Source of the DNA: Thermomucor indicae-seudaticae
Lineage: Eukaryota > Mucoromycota > Mucoromycetes > Mucorales > Lichtheimiaceae
Assembly (NCBI GenBank): GCA_000787465.1
Contig: JSYX01000218.1
Span: 1 to 51,712 of the forward strand
DNA: 51,712 bases
Reading direction: 5' to 3'
Below are positions 34,226 through 44,293 of the stretch, one piece after another. The notes beneath the pieces are model-generated. The model had not been told where the DNA came from and made no database searches. It saw only the letters and a list, made by a program, of their open reading frames with translations. The position numbers were made by a program, and so were the translations under genes. How positions within the stretch are numbered: the first letter of the stretch is position 1; the number at the start of each line of letters is the position of its first letter.

Positions 34226-35200
34226 AGTGTCTGCTCGTGGTCGGCGTAATGGTTGCTGATCAACAGCGGACGCGTAATGGGCTTGAACAGCAGGATCCAG
34301 CTGGCTGTCATGCGTCCTTTTTTAATTTCCTTGCATTAGTAAAGTAGAATAAAGCCGTATTGAGAGCGAATAACCGTACATTACGAGCAATGGTGGCGAC
34401 CTTGTTTTCGAAGTCATTTCAGGTGCACGAGATTGTGGAGAACGTTTGTTGCTGGTATTATCCGACGTCCAGCCATAATCCATTGAAGAACTTGTTGCGG
34501 CAGAAAAAGAGGGAAAGAAAAGGGCCCTGCTCCCCCAAGCTGGGGACTACAGTAAGTGTAACAGAATTTCCGCCCAGGCAATGCTGAGAAAGAAAATTTT
34601 TCATTGTAGAGGATTCCTCGCATTTCGCAGTCGGTGGCAACGTCATTTGCGTTGGTCCAACGGGGAATTGGCGCCGGGTTGGGGGGAAATACGGTATTCG
34701 CATGAAGAGATTTCATCTGCGTACTTGCTTCTGTTCTTAAGATAACGAGGCCTGAGATTTTCAATCGTGCAAAGATGGTTGAAGGTCGACTATAATGGTT
34801 GCTTCTCTGACTCAGGATGTCACCTAATTTTTAAGACTTTTACCTCTTTCTTGCTTTGATGCATAACTCACAACCGAGCGTGTAGAACGACAATCGTGGC
34901 TTTATCAGCGCACCTTCTTTGCACGCTGTGAAGCTCTACAGAATTTGTCACAGTCTAGGCCCATCCAGCTACCCTACAGCCTCGTCCATCTCACCATATG
35001 CTGCGCTACGCCCCTCAGCCGTATAGTAACTATTCTACATGAAATATGAAGTCGCCGCTATATTACAGTGGTACCCGCTTTTTCTATTTTACTTGGAAGT
35101 TCTGCAATTTGCCAGGGGTTTCGCAACTCACATGACACGCTTCGTCGATCTAGCGGAAGCATAATTTTCACCCAACAGGTTTGAAGTTTCGACCAATTGC
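34226..35200. other. intergenic, PUF promoter side and unrecognised sequence
   Basis: The left 150 bases carry the PUF-gene promoter. From about 34390 to 34760 several short frames exist on both strands, including an intron-like GTAAGTG...TGTAG at 34552-34613, but none gives a recognisable protein. It may be the decayed 5' part of the Fanzor-like remnant that follows. Confidence 0.35.
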
Positions 35201-36118
35201 CCATTCTGTGTCACACCCGTTCTTTTGCAACCGCCAGGTTCTGCAACGGATTTTCGGGGTCTTCAAGCTCAAAAGCAGAAGCGTCAATCCCAAGAACGCG
35301 CAAAAGGAGGAGATAAGACAAGAAAGATGATGGAATCGGGGTGTTGCGAAAAGTGCGGGTCACTGTATCAAAGACAAAGAGTCAGATATCTACCACTAAA
35401 ACGACGAGGAAGGACATGTTTGACCTTCATGTGAAAGCTTTGCTTGAGCGCTTGGCCCAATTGATTTTTTACGACGAAAGTTTTTCCGTCTTGCGGTTCG
35501 AAAACTACAAAGGACAACAACAGGCCATTAATGAAATGGTTTCAAATCATGGTGGTGGGCGGACACAAGTACGGACCGAACAGGCGCCGGAGAAAAATCA
35601 AAGAAGCCCAAAAATAAGAAGCAGAAGCAGCAGACATGGCACTGCGAGGACAGCCGCAGAAAGCAGGTTGCGCTGACAGAGATTGTAATATGGAAAGGTA
35701 GGAGAGAATGTATCTATCGCTTAGCGGCTGCTAAGCTGTTACTGTAGTAAGGAGAAGCCCGCTCCATTGACAAAGGACGAAAAGCGAATGCCATTGATAG
35801 TCTTTGACGACGCGAATCTCTCCAACACCATGAAGAGGGTTCGATTTGCCTCCTTGGCCCGGCTCTGTCGAAGGAAATTTAAAGGAGCCAAAGCCCACTT
35901 TGAAACAGTGGTTGTTCCTGTGGACGAATATAATTCATCTAGAAAGAAAGCATCGCACAGATACCTCTTCAAAGCAGGTAATACATTGTCGTCCGAGTTA
36001 CCTCTACTCGGCTGAGGAAAATAGCTATGATGATATCGCTGCATGGGAGCCATGTGCCCCGGCTCCACGCTGTCATTTTTGTATTTTGAATAAAGCAGCT
36101 ACGCCGGGGAAAGATTAG
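35201..36118 (+). pseudogene. degenerate Fanzor (TnpB-like, OrfB-type) gene remnant
   Basis: Three + strand segments line up in order with what I recall of Fanzor/TnpB-like proteins of Mucorales. (1) 35225-35340, about ATDFRGLQAQKQKR, the helix before the conserved core. (2) 35390-35600 in another frame: ISTTKTTRKDMFDLHVKALL, then FYDESFSVLRFENYKGQQQA and NEMVSNHGGG, the most distinctive match. (3) 35750-35950: EKRMPLIVFDDAN, then VVVPVDEYNSSR, equivalent to the D-E-Y-x-T-S motif before the zinc ribbon. There are frame changes between 1 and 2, stops at 35674-35676 and 35722-35724 between 2 and 3 (possibly an intron), and after the DEYNSSR motif the expected CxxC zinc ribbon and RD motif are missing or frameshifted. 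Fanzors are transposon-linked RNA-guided nucleases; this copy is probably inactive. Family assignment is from memory of conserved phrases, not a search. Confidence 0.55.
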
Positions 36119-36459
36119 GGCGATATCTACCTACTTATTCGGTGACGAGCAACGTACGCAAGGTCCAATAGCAAGTAGATCACTTCAAACTTTTACAAGA
36201 ATTAATAAAGAATTATGATCTTTATTCCTGTCTACACCTTATGCATATACGTTCTGACATATAGAAATCGTGGCATAAAAAGTATGTACATAAGAGTAAC
36301 GAGCATAAAAACACAGCAAAGCAAGTGATGGTATACAATCAAAGGCAACAAAGATGACATTCCGTTTTTCTCCCTGTACGGGGCATAAGTCCGGGGACGC
36401 CTCGATCTCGGACAGGCCATCGCAGAAGCTTGCTTTCGTTTTCGCATCGTCTTGGAATC
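36119..36459. other. intergenic 3' side of the kinase gene
   Basis: 341 bases past the kinase stop, with the kinase poly(A) region and possibly the right end of the Fanzor-like remnant. No gene seen. Confidence 0.45.
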
Positions 36460-37777
36460 CTAAGAGACTTTGGCATGTTGCTTGGACAGCCAGGGATGTT
36501 TCTTGATTTCGTCTATAGTGATACGCTGAGAAGGATCTTTGGCTAGCATACGGTCCAAGAGGTCACGTAGATCAGGATCAGTCAAGTCTTCTGGATAGAT
36601 AACACTATACAGAAAAGGGTTACAATAAGCAGGAGGTAAGCTTTGTCATCTAACGGGATGAGCTTACTTGTCGTTTTTGATTTGTTGATAGAGGTCCAAA
36701 AGGCTCTGTTTTTGGAAAGGCAAGTGCCCAGTGCATAGACAGTAAAGCGTTACACCCATGGACCAGATATCGGAAGCTGTTGGTGAAGATGCCGCAAAGG
36801 ACGCTAGGCGTGCATATAACATTAGACGATGTCTTTATGTACAATAATTTCGCTTACCGGTGTCAAGTACTTCGGGTGCCATGAAGGCAGGAGTGCCAGC
36901 TGAAGACGGCATGCGTTCTGACCCTTGGTCTTTTCTTACTGCGCTTCCAAAGTCGACAACCATGATCGTGTCCTTGCGCGTGACCAGCAAATTGCTTGGT
37001 TTGATATCTGTTGAACAATGTGAGCGTGTTTCCTTCTTAGACTATTGAAGCTAAAAAGGACAAATACTCTACCTCCATGAATAATGTCGTATTGATGCAC
37101 TAGTGATGCGATCGTTAATAGCATGTCTCGGAAACAGGGCTGCTCAGGGTTAAATACTTGCCATAATCAATAGCTTCTACTAATTGACCAAAATACTTGC
37201 GACACGTTTCCTGAGAAAGTACTCGGGCATTGGAGCCGCTGGACATTTCCATCACAGCTCCTTTTTCAGCCAATTCCATGACTAAAACAACATGTTCGAT
37301 CAAAGTATGCCTCTTGTCAATTCAAGAAATAGAGTGTTATTACCTAGATAAATAGAATCATTGTCGGGATCGTCGATGACTTGATGCAACCGTCCGACAT
37401 AGGGATGTTCCAACGTTTTCATGATATCAATTTCGTAAAGAATAGGCCCCTGCACCTGTCTACGCTTAGCGTTAAAATGATCCGCAGACCTTGTCAACAG
37501 ATCGCGTTGCTGCTGTCTGCGTAGCTTGGATTTGCTCAATTCCTTGATTGCCTATGCATACGCGTTTCAGCATGGGTCTTGCCGAAGAAAAGATGACAAG
37601 ACTTACATAACGGACTCTTGTTTTGCGGTCGACAGCAAGATGTACTACGCCGGACGACCCGTAGCCTATCTCGCGCACGAGTCGATATTGCTGTACATAT
37701 CTGTCTTGTGCAAAGAAGTGTCGTGTAGTCTTTGTTTGGTCAGAGCGAGGGAAATGAAGATGAAACCAGCGAGTCAT
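36460..37777 (-). CDS. CaMKK-like Ser/Thr kinase (Sak1/Tos3/Elm1, Ssp1 type) with HGD loop
   Basis: Likely an activating kinase for AMPK/Snf1. Seven exons: 37607-37777, 37344-37551, 37162-37281, 37073-37099, 36858-37007, 36668-36803, 36460-36604; 318 residues, almost only the catalytic domain. Marks: IGYGSSGVVHLAVD (Gly loop), AIKELSKSKLRRQQQRDLL (catalytic Lys and the basic insert of CaMKKs), VMELAEKGAVMEM, IIHGDIKPSNLLV, VVDFGSAV, GTPAFMAPEVLD, DIWSMGVTLYCLCTGHLPF and the final PSQRITIDEIKKHPW. The catalytic-loop HRD is HGD, so the Arg that contacts the phosphorylated activation loop is missing. The third intron starts with GC (ATTATG|GCAAGT, boundary 37161/37162). Long regulatory tails of yeast Sak1/Tos3/Elm1 are absent. 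Confidence 0.88.
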
Positions 37778-38866
37778 TGTTGATATAGTAAAGCATATAA
37801 AAGTAGAGAATATTTATATCTAGGCTATGTGTCAGTACTGGACCCCCTTTTCTTAGAAACTCTTGGCCCTCCCAAAGATTTGCCATTTTTGGAGCTATCC
37901 CGACAAAAACCGGCGTATAAATCACACATGACATCAGCGCGCATTGACCTTTTTTTATCTTTGATAGATGCCTGTTTAACAAACGTCTGATCTTATTCTG
38001 TATAGTAAACTTGACTGTCACTGCTCTTGCGAATGCTTCCACAAAGGGCAGAGGCAAGTCTTAATGCGAGGATTCCGTGATAAGTGACCTCTGTGTAACA
38101 GGTTAGTGGCATGCAATGGCAGTTTGCTGCTTTTCACGTGAAGAAAGGAAATTAAGATGTTATCTGGGTAACATTCCTGTTCGTTCCATTTCCGCAGCAT
38201 GCGCATTCAGGACATACACGCAATACGTGATAGAACAGCGACGAATAGAACGAATTATATGCTTGATTCAGCCACAGTAGATGATAAAGAGGCTAACCCA
38301 ACCCATTTCGCATGAATTGACCATCGAATACCCGTAAAAAGGCGGCAAATACAAGCAGCAGCTCTTTATTTGCTGGACTCAAATGATGTCATTGGAAAAC
38401 TCCTTTTGCGCGCCTGCACAGAGTGCTTCACAGACATGATAGGTTCAAGTGACGTTTCTCCTTTTTATACAGTCCCAAAATAGAGTATCATTTGCATCAA
38501 GGATTCAGTACAGTGCTATCCTTATGATCTGTTTTCTGCCCTGCCAGATGAAGAAGAGTATCGGAGTTATAACCGAAATTTTCGTGGCCCGGCCGCTCAC
38601 GGGCTAAGACGAACTTCGTCTGGTGGCACTCGTTCGACCTTCTCTTTTTTCTGACTAAGGAAAAAACTAACAAACGATGTATGTATACGATTGAGAAAAG
38701 GGGGACGGTTGCATTTCAGCTTGCATACTTTCTGTTGTGCCGCATGGATGAAAGACGGATGGATGGATGGATGGATGGGATGAAATTGCCGGATGGGAAA
38801 AAGTGACCTGCTCGACTCATGACGGAACATGACTGACATTACGATTTGTTGTTTGTACATTACAGC
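37778..38866. other. 1.1 kb intergenic, kinase promoter to RPS12 leader
   Basis: Holds the kinase promoter at the left and the RPS12 promoter and leader at the right. A stretch at 37820-37925 (GTACTGGACCCCC-type, then gently GC-richer) has the look of a mobile-element end, but no inverted partner was found. A GGAT microsatellite lies at 38757-38780. The sequence ending CATTACAG just before the RPS12 ATG looks like an intron acceptor, so the leader probably contains an intron. No gene. Confidence 0.4.
38757..38780 (+). repeat. (GGAT)n microsatellite
   Basis: Five to six GGAT units in a row (GGATGGATGGATGGATGGAT), about 90 bases before the RPS12 start codon; it may fall in the promoter or leader intron. 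Confidence 0.85.
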
Positions 38867-39425
38867 ATGTCTGCCGAGGAAGAAGTTGTCATGGAAACTC
38901 AGGAGGTTGAAGTCGCTGCTGAAGCCACCCGTGGTCAAATGTCTGTCGAGGAGGCCCTTCAGGAAGTTTTGCGCCGTGCCCTGGTCCACGACGGTCTTGC
39001 TCGTGGTTTGAAGCAGGCTGTCAAGGCTTTGGACAGGTAAAACGGAGCATCACTTGGTTTTCTTTTCACACATGACGATACTCATCATCCTATGACAGAC
39101 GCCAGGCTCACTTGGCTGTCTTGAACGAGTCCTGTACTGAAAGTGAATACGTCAAACTCGTTGAAGCTCTTTGCGCTGAGCACAACATCAACTTGATCAA
39201 GGTCTCTGACCCCAAGAAGCTGGGTGAATGGGTTGGTCAGTGCAAGATCGACCGTGACGGTAACGCTCGCAAGGTGGTTGCTTGCTCTTGTGTCGCTGTT
39301 ACCGACTTTGGTGAAGAGTCCGAGGCCATGAACGTTCTTTTGGACTGTAAGTCTTTTGAATTCTGGGAGGGATATATGCTGTCGGCTTACTGAATCATCC
39401 GTTACTAGACTTCAAGTCTCGTTAA
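38867..39425 (+). CDS. RPS12: 40S ribosomal protein eS12
   Basis: Small-subunit ribosomal protein of the beak region. Three exons: 38867-39036, 39099-39346, 39409-39425; 144 residues. Marks: [60 protein letters not shown], and the C-terminal DYFKSR finished by a 17-nt last exon. The sequence just upstream (CATTACAG before the ATG) suggests a leader intron, common in fungal ribosomal-protein genes. It converges on RPL25, another ribosomal gene, with 390 bases between stops. Confidence 0.97.
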
Positions 39426-39815
39426 AAGGAACCAAGTCAACTAGCGGAGGCAGAACGATCTTTTTTTCTTCATTTCCCAATAAAGAACGGCTTTAGTCCG
39501 TCAGTACTCCTTGTAATACCGTTATGTTCATAAAATCGAGTTGTTTTTGGGAATGATACTGTAGCGGAATGCATGACTGAATCTGCACGAATTGTTATGA
39601 AGCTACTGCGTCGAGATCTGCTGCGAGTTTTCGAGGGTGCGTGGTGGATTCACTGCTATGTCTGTATTTTGAGAGCCGTAATGTGACACGAGGCTTAAGT
39701 TCATACACGATTATCACGCATTGGACAACAGTTCTCAATAGAGACATCGACCATATTCTGTTACAAAAGGTTCCTTTTTATTGCAACGGACAATGAAGGA
39801 TTATAAATGACCACT
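39426..39815. other. convergent 3' region between two ribosomal genes
   Basis: 390 bases between the stop codons of RPS12 and RPL25. No frame, repeat or snoRNA-like element recognised, although the position between ribosomal genes makes a small RNA worth checking. Confidence 0.45.
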
Positions 39816-40567
39816 TTAGATGAGACCAATCTATAAATTGAAAAGGTCATTAGAGCTTTGAAGCATGTACGTCGAGGTGTTTTTCGTGTTTTACCTTGTT
39901 GGCAACATCCAAAGCATCAACATCGGCCGTAAGACGAACGTAAGCCTTCTTCAAACCGTCGGGTCTATATTGTTATATAAGTTACAATGCTCTTGTCGTG
40001 CAAAACGCGCGTATATTTGGATGCTAACCTGATGAGGGTGTTGACCTTTGCAGCCTCAACGTCATAGAGTCTCTTGACGGCGTCCTTGATGTGGTTCTTG
40101 TTGGCCTTAATGTCGACGATAAAGGTCAAGGTGTTGTGCTCCTCAATCTTCTTCATGGCGGTCTCGGTGTTCAAGGGGTAGCGAATGACACGGTACTGGT
40201 CCATGCGAGGCAAGTGAGGGACCGACTTGCGAGCATACTTGGGCTTGCGTGCGAGCTTCAAGGTCTTTGGCAAGAAGAAGTGGGTGTTGGTGCGGATCTT
40301 GCGCTTAGCCTTGCTGTGCACACCCTTGAGGGCGGCCTTCTTGGCAGCTGCAGCCTTAGCCTTGGGGTCTACCGAAACAACAACATTTTGTCAGAATGCT
40401 GAAAATTTGTTTTTGGAATGGCAAACGGTTGCACTCATAAAAGTATCCGCACACATCCGTTTCTTTACTCGGTCCTAAGGGGAAACATATCCCACATCCA
40501 ACGCATCCATCCATCCCTCATCTCACATCATGCCGGAATACTCACCAGATTTGCTCTTGGGCGCCAT
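39816..40567 (-). CDS. RPL25: 60S ribosomal protein uL23 (L25/L23a)
   Basis: Large-subunit protein at the tunnel exit, contact site for SRP and chaperones. Four exons: 40546-40567, 40029-40368, 39895-39964, 39816-39830; 148 residues. A basic N-terminal extension ([20 protein letters not shown]) is followed by the uL23 core [40 protein letters not shown], and the end [19 protein letters not shown] then IGLI. The first coding exon is 22 nt (MAPKSKS) and the last 15 nt. Reading through the last donor would give a wrong tail (VKHEKHLDV...), so the 15-nt exon was chosen because it restores the family ending ANKIG-I. Confidence 0.96.
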
Positions 40568-40670
40568 CTGTATGATTCAAGGAGGAAAGAGAAGGAGTAT
40601 GATTTTACGCACACAAAGCTCACTCAAACAGCCGGCCGCCGGGACGGAGTGTGAATTTGCTTCGAACTCA

Positions 40671-40678
40671 TATATAAG
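40671..40678 (-). promoter_or_regulatory. TATA-like element upstream of RPL25
   Basis: TATATAAG on the + strand (CTTATATA on the minus strand), about 105 bases upstream of the RPL25 ATG, a normal spacing for a TATA box plus leader. Weak evidence on its own. Confidence 0.35.
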
Positions 40679-42230
40679 CCAGTGCTTCCGCCTCGTTCAT
40701 CTTATAAATGCGATTCACATTGACGTTTCTTCCTCCCGGGCTCCACAGCTAAATAGAAGCTGAATATAAGCGAAATTTTATGTCTTCTTATTTCACGTCT
40801 TCTGTGCGTCACTAACGTCAATGTGGTCTCGACACATGAGGCATTTGGAGATGAGATGCGCCGACCATGCCGACAGCGAGAATTTGCAGCGCCTGACTGT
40901 TGGGGACGCTTTCACTCACTGTTTGAGAAAAACTTTTGCACGTTGCAAAGTGCGTCAAGGGCTTGGTGAGCGGCTGATTTCCTGGCCCTTTCTATGCTTC
41001 CACGTAAATAAGTCGTCTAACAACAAGTGTGCAATGAATGCGCGATTGTATTGCACACACTTAAATAAACAAACGCATCGTAAGAATACCATCAGCGGCA
41101 GGCCAGCAAAGAGGTGTTTTTTTGTTATACATGATGGCAGACATTTCGTCAAGACGCCAAGACTATGGCAAAATCCGTGAGACACACGGTTTTGCAATTG
41201 ATCCTAAGGCAATGGTATCCACGGCAATTCAGGGCTTCTTTGATAACCTTGCGAACCAATGATCCCCGGTTCTGATGGTTAAGCAGGTCCCGCATGAACC
41301 TACTTATCAAGTACCAGAGACCCATATTTGGTATTTGCTTCTTCCAAAATCATCATTTTGACAGATCCGTTGATCCTGTTACGGTTTTCATGTCTGCCTT
41401 GTCACTGAATGTATATTCGACGATTTCAGAAGCGAAACACTGGATAGAAATAGATTTTTAGGCTACCAATATGTCGCTTACACAGTATCAATGAGATATA
41501 GTGATCACCTCGGTAACAGAGGCAAGCGATTGCTGTCGATGCCTCGATTACTTCCGCCAGCTTTTTCTCCATGTTCATTACTAGAAATGCGACCGAGAAC
41601 ATCGCTCTATCGAGAATCGGATACCGCGGGAACACTGTATAACAAAGTCAGAGGCGTAAGCATTTGTAAGTTCCACCTGTTATATTTGACCGTTCAAGTA
41701 TTGTCGTAGTTGGCATGGTCGCAACCCTAAACCAGTCGCGCCAAGACAACCGAATACGTTGAACAATAGTATAGTCTCCAACCACGCCAAGAGTACTGTG
41801 CAGTACCCCAGGATTGAGTACTGTCCGTATTGGCATTTCTGTCTTCTTGATCTCCGCTGTTGCAATTTATGAGGGGACAGTGACACACGGACTAAAAGAG
41901 ACCCCATCCCATTGTCCAGACTCTTCCAGCCACGCTTTGGCGCCACTCTGTTATAGCACAGAGCGAAAGAAAAAAGGCTCTAACACGTTTCGAGAAAGTA
42001 ACGACCGACCGCAATGTAGCTCGTGGATCTGAGAGCGGGGTGTCTCGTTCTCTCTTTTTTTACATTCCTGTCTCTCCTTTGTGCGACACCTATAAATTTG
42101 GAAGCAATGAGCCAGACTGGTTAGCGTGTTCGTCTGGATAATAAACGTGTGTATAGCTCACCCCCTTTTGTTTATTTGTGAAGACGTCTTCCTTTTACTC
42201 CTTTCTCTTCCTTTTTGTCTTTTCAACAAC
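40679..42230. other. 1.55 kb intergenic, nothing firm
   Basis: Several frames of 60-120 codons on both strands, none with a recognised domain. Around 41700-41960 the reverse strand has short repeated CAGTACT words (CAGTACTC...CACAGTACTC), which might be a transposon end. The right end is a CT-rich leader directly before the ATG of the membrane protein. Confidence 0.4.
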
Positions 42231-42979
42231 ATGAAGTTTATAATAATAATCTGTGTTTTGCTTCTTTTCCATCAAGTGGAATCTCAGCTATTAAGCGATA
42301 TCTTTGGGAACCATGGATCGACTGCGTCGGCTGCAACAGCAACAGGATCGTACCCCATTTCGAGTAGTATACCATCCTCTTCTGCCTCTTCCTCAAACAG
42401 CATCCAAATAACCAGTGGATCAGCACCAACCCCCACGCAAGGATCCGATATAGACCCTTCGTCTCCAAATTCATCCTCCTCCTCGAACAACTCCCCGAAC
42501 AATAATGACCAAGCATCATCGCCTAATAATAATAACTCTCCGCAACAGGGCAACGGCAGAACCGGGTGGTCCTCGCCTAATGATAGTGACCCGGTACCCA
42601 TCATTGCCGGTGTCGTCGCCGGTGGTGCAGGTATGCGCTTGACCTCCTATACCTTAAACTCAAGCATCTAAAGAGCTATTTTCTCTTTATACGTGTAATC
42701 AAAGTTTTAATTGCTGCTGTTGCCGGCATAGCTGTGTTCATTTACAAGAGACGATCCAAGAGAGCAAAGCGATTTATGGGTGCAACACCCGAGGATTTCG
42801 CACTCGACATGCATGAATCATCGCGATTCCCACATGCACGACGATTTGTTCCTCCAACAACAGCGCAGCACGGCTACATGTCACTTCCCGAAGAAAAGCC
42901 ATACGAAGCTGCTTCAATGATTAGTAGCAAACCAGACGCGGCGGATTATGACTACTATCACAAACCGAACGCGGCATAA
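42231..42979 (+). CDS. Ser/Asn-rich single-pass membrane protein (wall-sensor-like)
   Basis: Two exons: 42231-42630 and 42705-42979; 224 residues. Signal peptide MKFIIIICVLLLFHQVESQ, then an about 100-residue Ser, Thr, Asn, Pro-rich ectodomain that should be heavily O-glycosylated. One membrane helix follows, made across the splice (IIAGVVAGGAG then VLIAAVAGIAVFIY), a stop-transfer KRRSKRAKR, and a cytosolic tail of about 75 residues with several Tyr (YDYYHKPNAA at the end). The layout is that of Mid2/Wsc-type wall stress sensors, but no WSC or other ectodomain is present, so the role is inference. The stop lies 2 bases from the stop of the AP endonuclease on the other strand. Confidence 0.75.
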
Positions 42980-42981
42980 AT

Positions 42982-44209
42982 TTATTCCTGTTTTAGACCC
43001 ATATCTTTCAACACGAGCACCAAAGGCACATGATCACTTGCACCCCAAGCATCCTGACGAATCTCGCTTTCCACCACCTTGTCCAATAAATCCGGAGTCA
43101 CGACAAAGTAATCCAGACGCCATCCAATTAGTTTGCTACGGCATTGCATTCGATACGAGTAATACGTGTAATGTCCCTTGGTAACTGGATGGAAATGTCG
43201 CCAAGTATCCACCAAGCCCGGTAGACTACTGTCTTCTTCTGATGGTGCTAATACTTTGGAAAAGTCTGTACGCTCTTCAATAGTAAAGCCTGCCGACCTG
43301 TTATATAATTGTTTGTCTGCATGAATCATGTAATAAAAGAGACGACTCTGTTTTTAATACCTTTCGTTTGTATCGGGTCGAGCAATATCGTCTCTCGTAT
43401 GAGCTACATTGAGATCTCTATACACATCCATACATGAGCCTTCATTCTCCTCACCCTTCGAAATGACAAATAGATATTTACCCAGCCCATACAACAGATT
43501 TGCCTTGCTTTTGGAGGGACCGAATATACTTTTCCATGTGATCATTAAACACTCTGCGCTCAGGAAGTCGCACCAAATGGTTGCCGGCGTTCGGGACATA
43601 GCAAGCAATCAAGACAAACGATGGGAAAAACAAGCTGATGACGCGTCCATGGTTATCATAATTGGGCAGACCATACGTCACCGATTCCGGTTTGTACTTT
43701 GAAAACACGGCTACACCAGCTTGATCATATACCAAGTATAAGCCAGCGAAAAGCGATGATCGTGCTTACTATTCAAAGGAAGCAAAAGACTTACAGTAGC
43801 CCTTCTTTTCCGCATGGGCCCAGTATCGGTACTTGTACACCTTGTCGTCGACAGCCGTGGACAGGGGTTCATTGACTTTGGTCTCTTGCAAGCACAAAAT
43901 GTCTGGATCTTCGGCATCAACATACCGATTAAACCCCTTCTTGATGCACGCGTTGAGCCCACTGACATTGTAGGACGCCAACTTGATGCAGCCCGGGGGC
44001 GTAGCAGGGTAGGAGAACGTCTCGGGGAACGTCATGTTGTTGGGCACAGACGGGTCAAAGGGTTCCCAGACCTTTTTGTTTGTCTTTTTCTTTTTAACGA
44101 CGACTTCTTCCACAGATGATCCGGTGGTGGTGCTGATGCGACGTTTTGGTGGCATTCTTATGGCGAAGCTGTAGTAGCGGCGGGGTACCAAAAAAGTCAA
44201 CCGAAGCAT
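42982..44209 (-). CDS. AP endonuclease, exonuclease III family (APE1-like)
   Basis: Cuts DNA 5' of abasic sites in base-excision repair. Four exons: 43795-44209, 43482-43719, 43361-43417, 42982-43297; 341 residues. Marks: KLASYNVSGLNACIKKGF, DILCLQETKV (metal Glu), GYSGVAVFSKYKPESV, WAGDLNVAHTRDDIARP (catalytic Asp/Asn), GWRLDYFVVTPDL and the final WGASDHVPLVLVL (catalytic Asp-His). The first ATG (44207-44209) gives a mitochondrial-looking MLRLTFLVPRRYYSFAIR; a second in-frame ATG 18 codons on begins MPPKRR and is followed by KKKKTNKK, a nuclear signal. This suggests one gene serving both compartments. It is divergent from MFAP1, with 84 bases between start codons. Confidence 0.94.
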
Positions 44210-44293
44210 TTTTGATTCGAGAGGGAAAAGGATGCACTCAGCTACTCTTGTCTCTCTCTTATTTTTTACCCTCTTCCCAACAGTAATTAAATA
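44210..44293. promoter_or_regulatory. divergent promoter AP endonuclease / MFAP1
   Basis: 84 bases between start codons, with a CTCTTGTCTCTCTCTT-type pyrimidine tract that is next to the MFAP1 start. No TATA box evident. Confidence 0.55.

Noticed and set aside
35330..35434. CxxC-type zinc-finger-like stretch (GCCEKCGSLYQRQR)
   Set aside because: It sits in a frame that overlaps the better Fanzor-like match in another frame, and lies on the wrong side of the core for the zinc ribbon. Probably chance.
37820..37925. transposon terminus in the kinase upstream region
   Set aside because: The composition shift is suggestive, but no inverted partner or target duplication could be found by eye.
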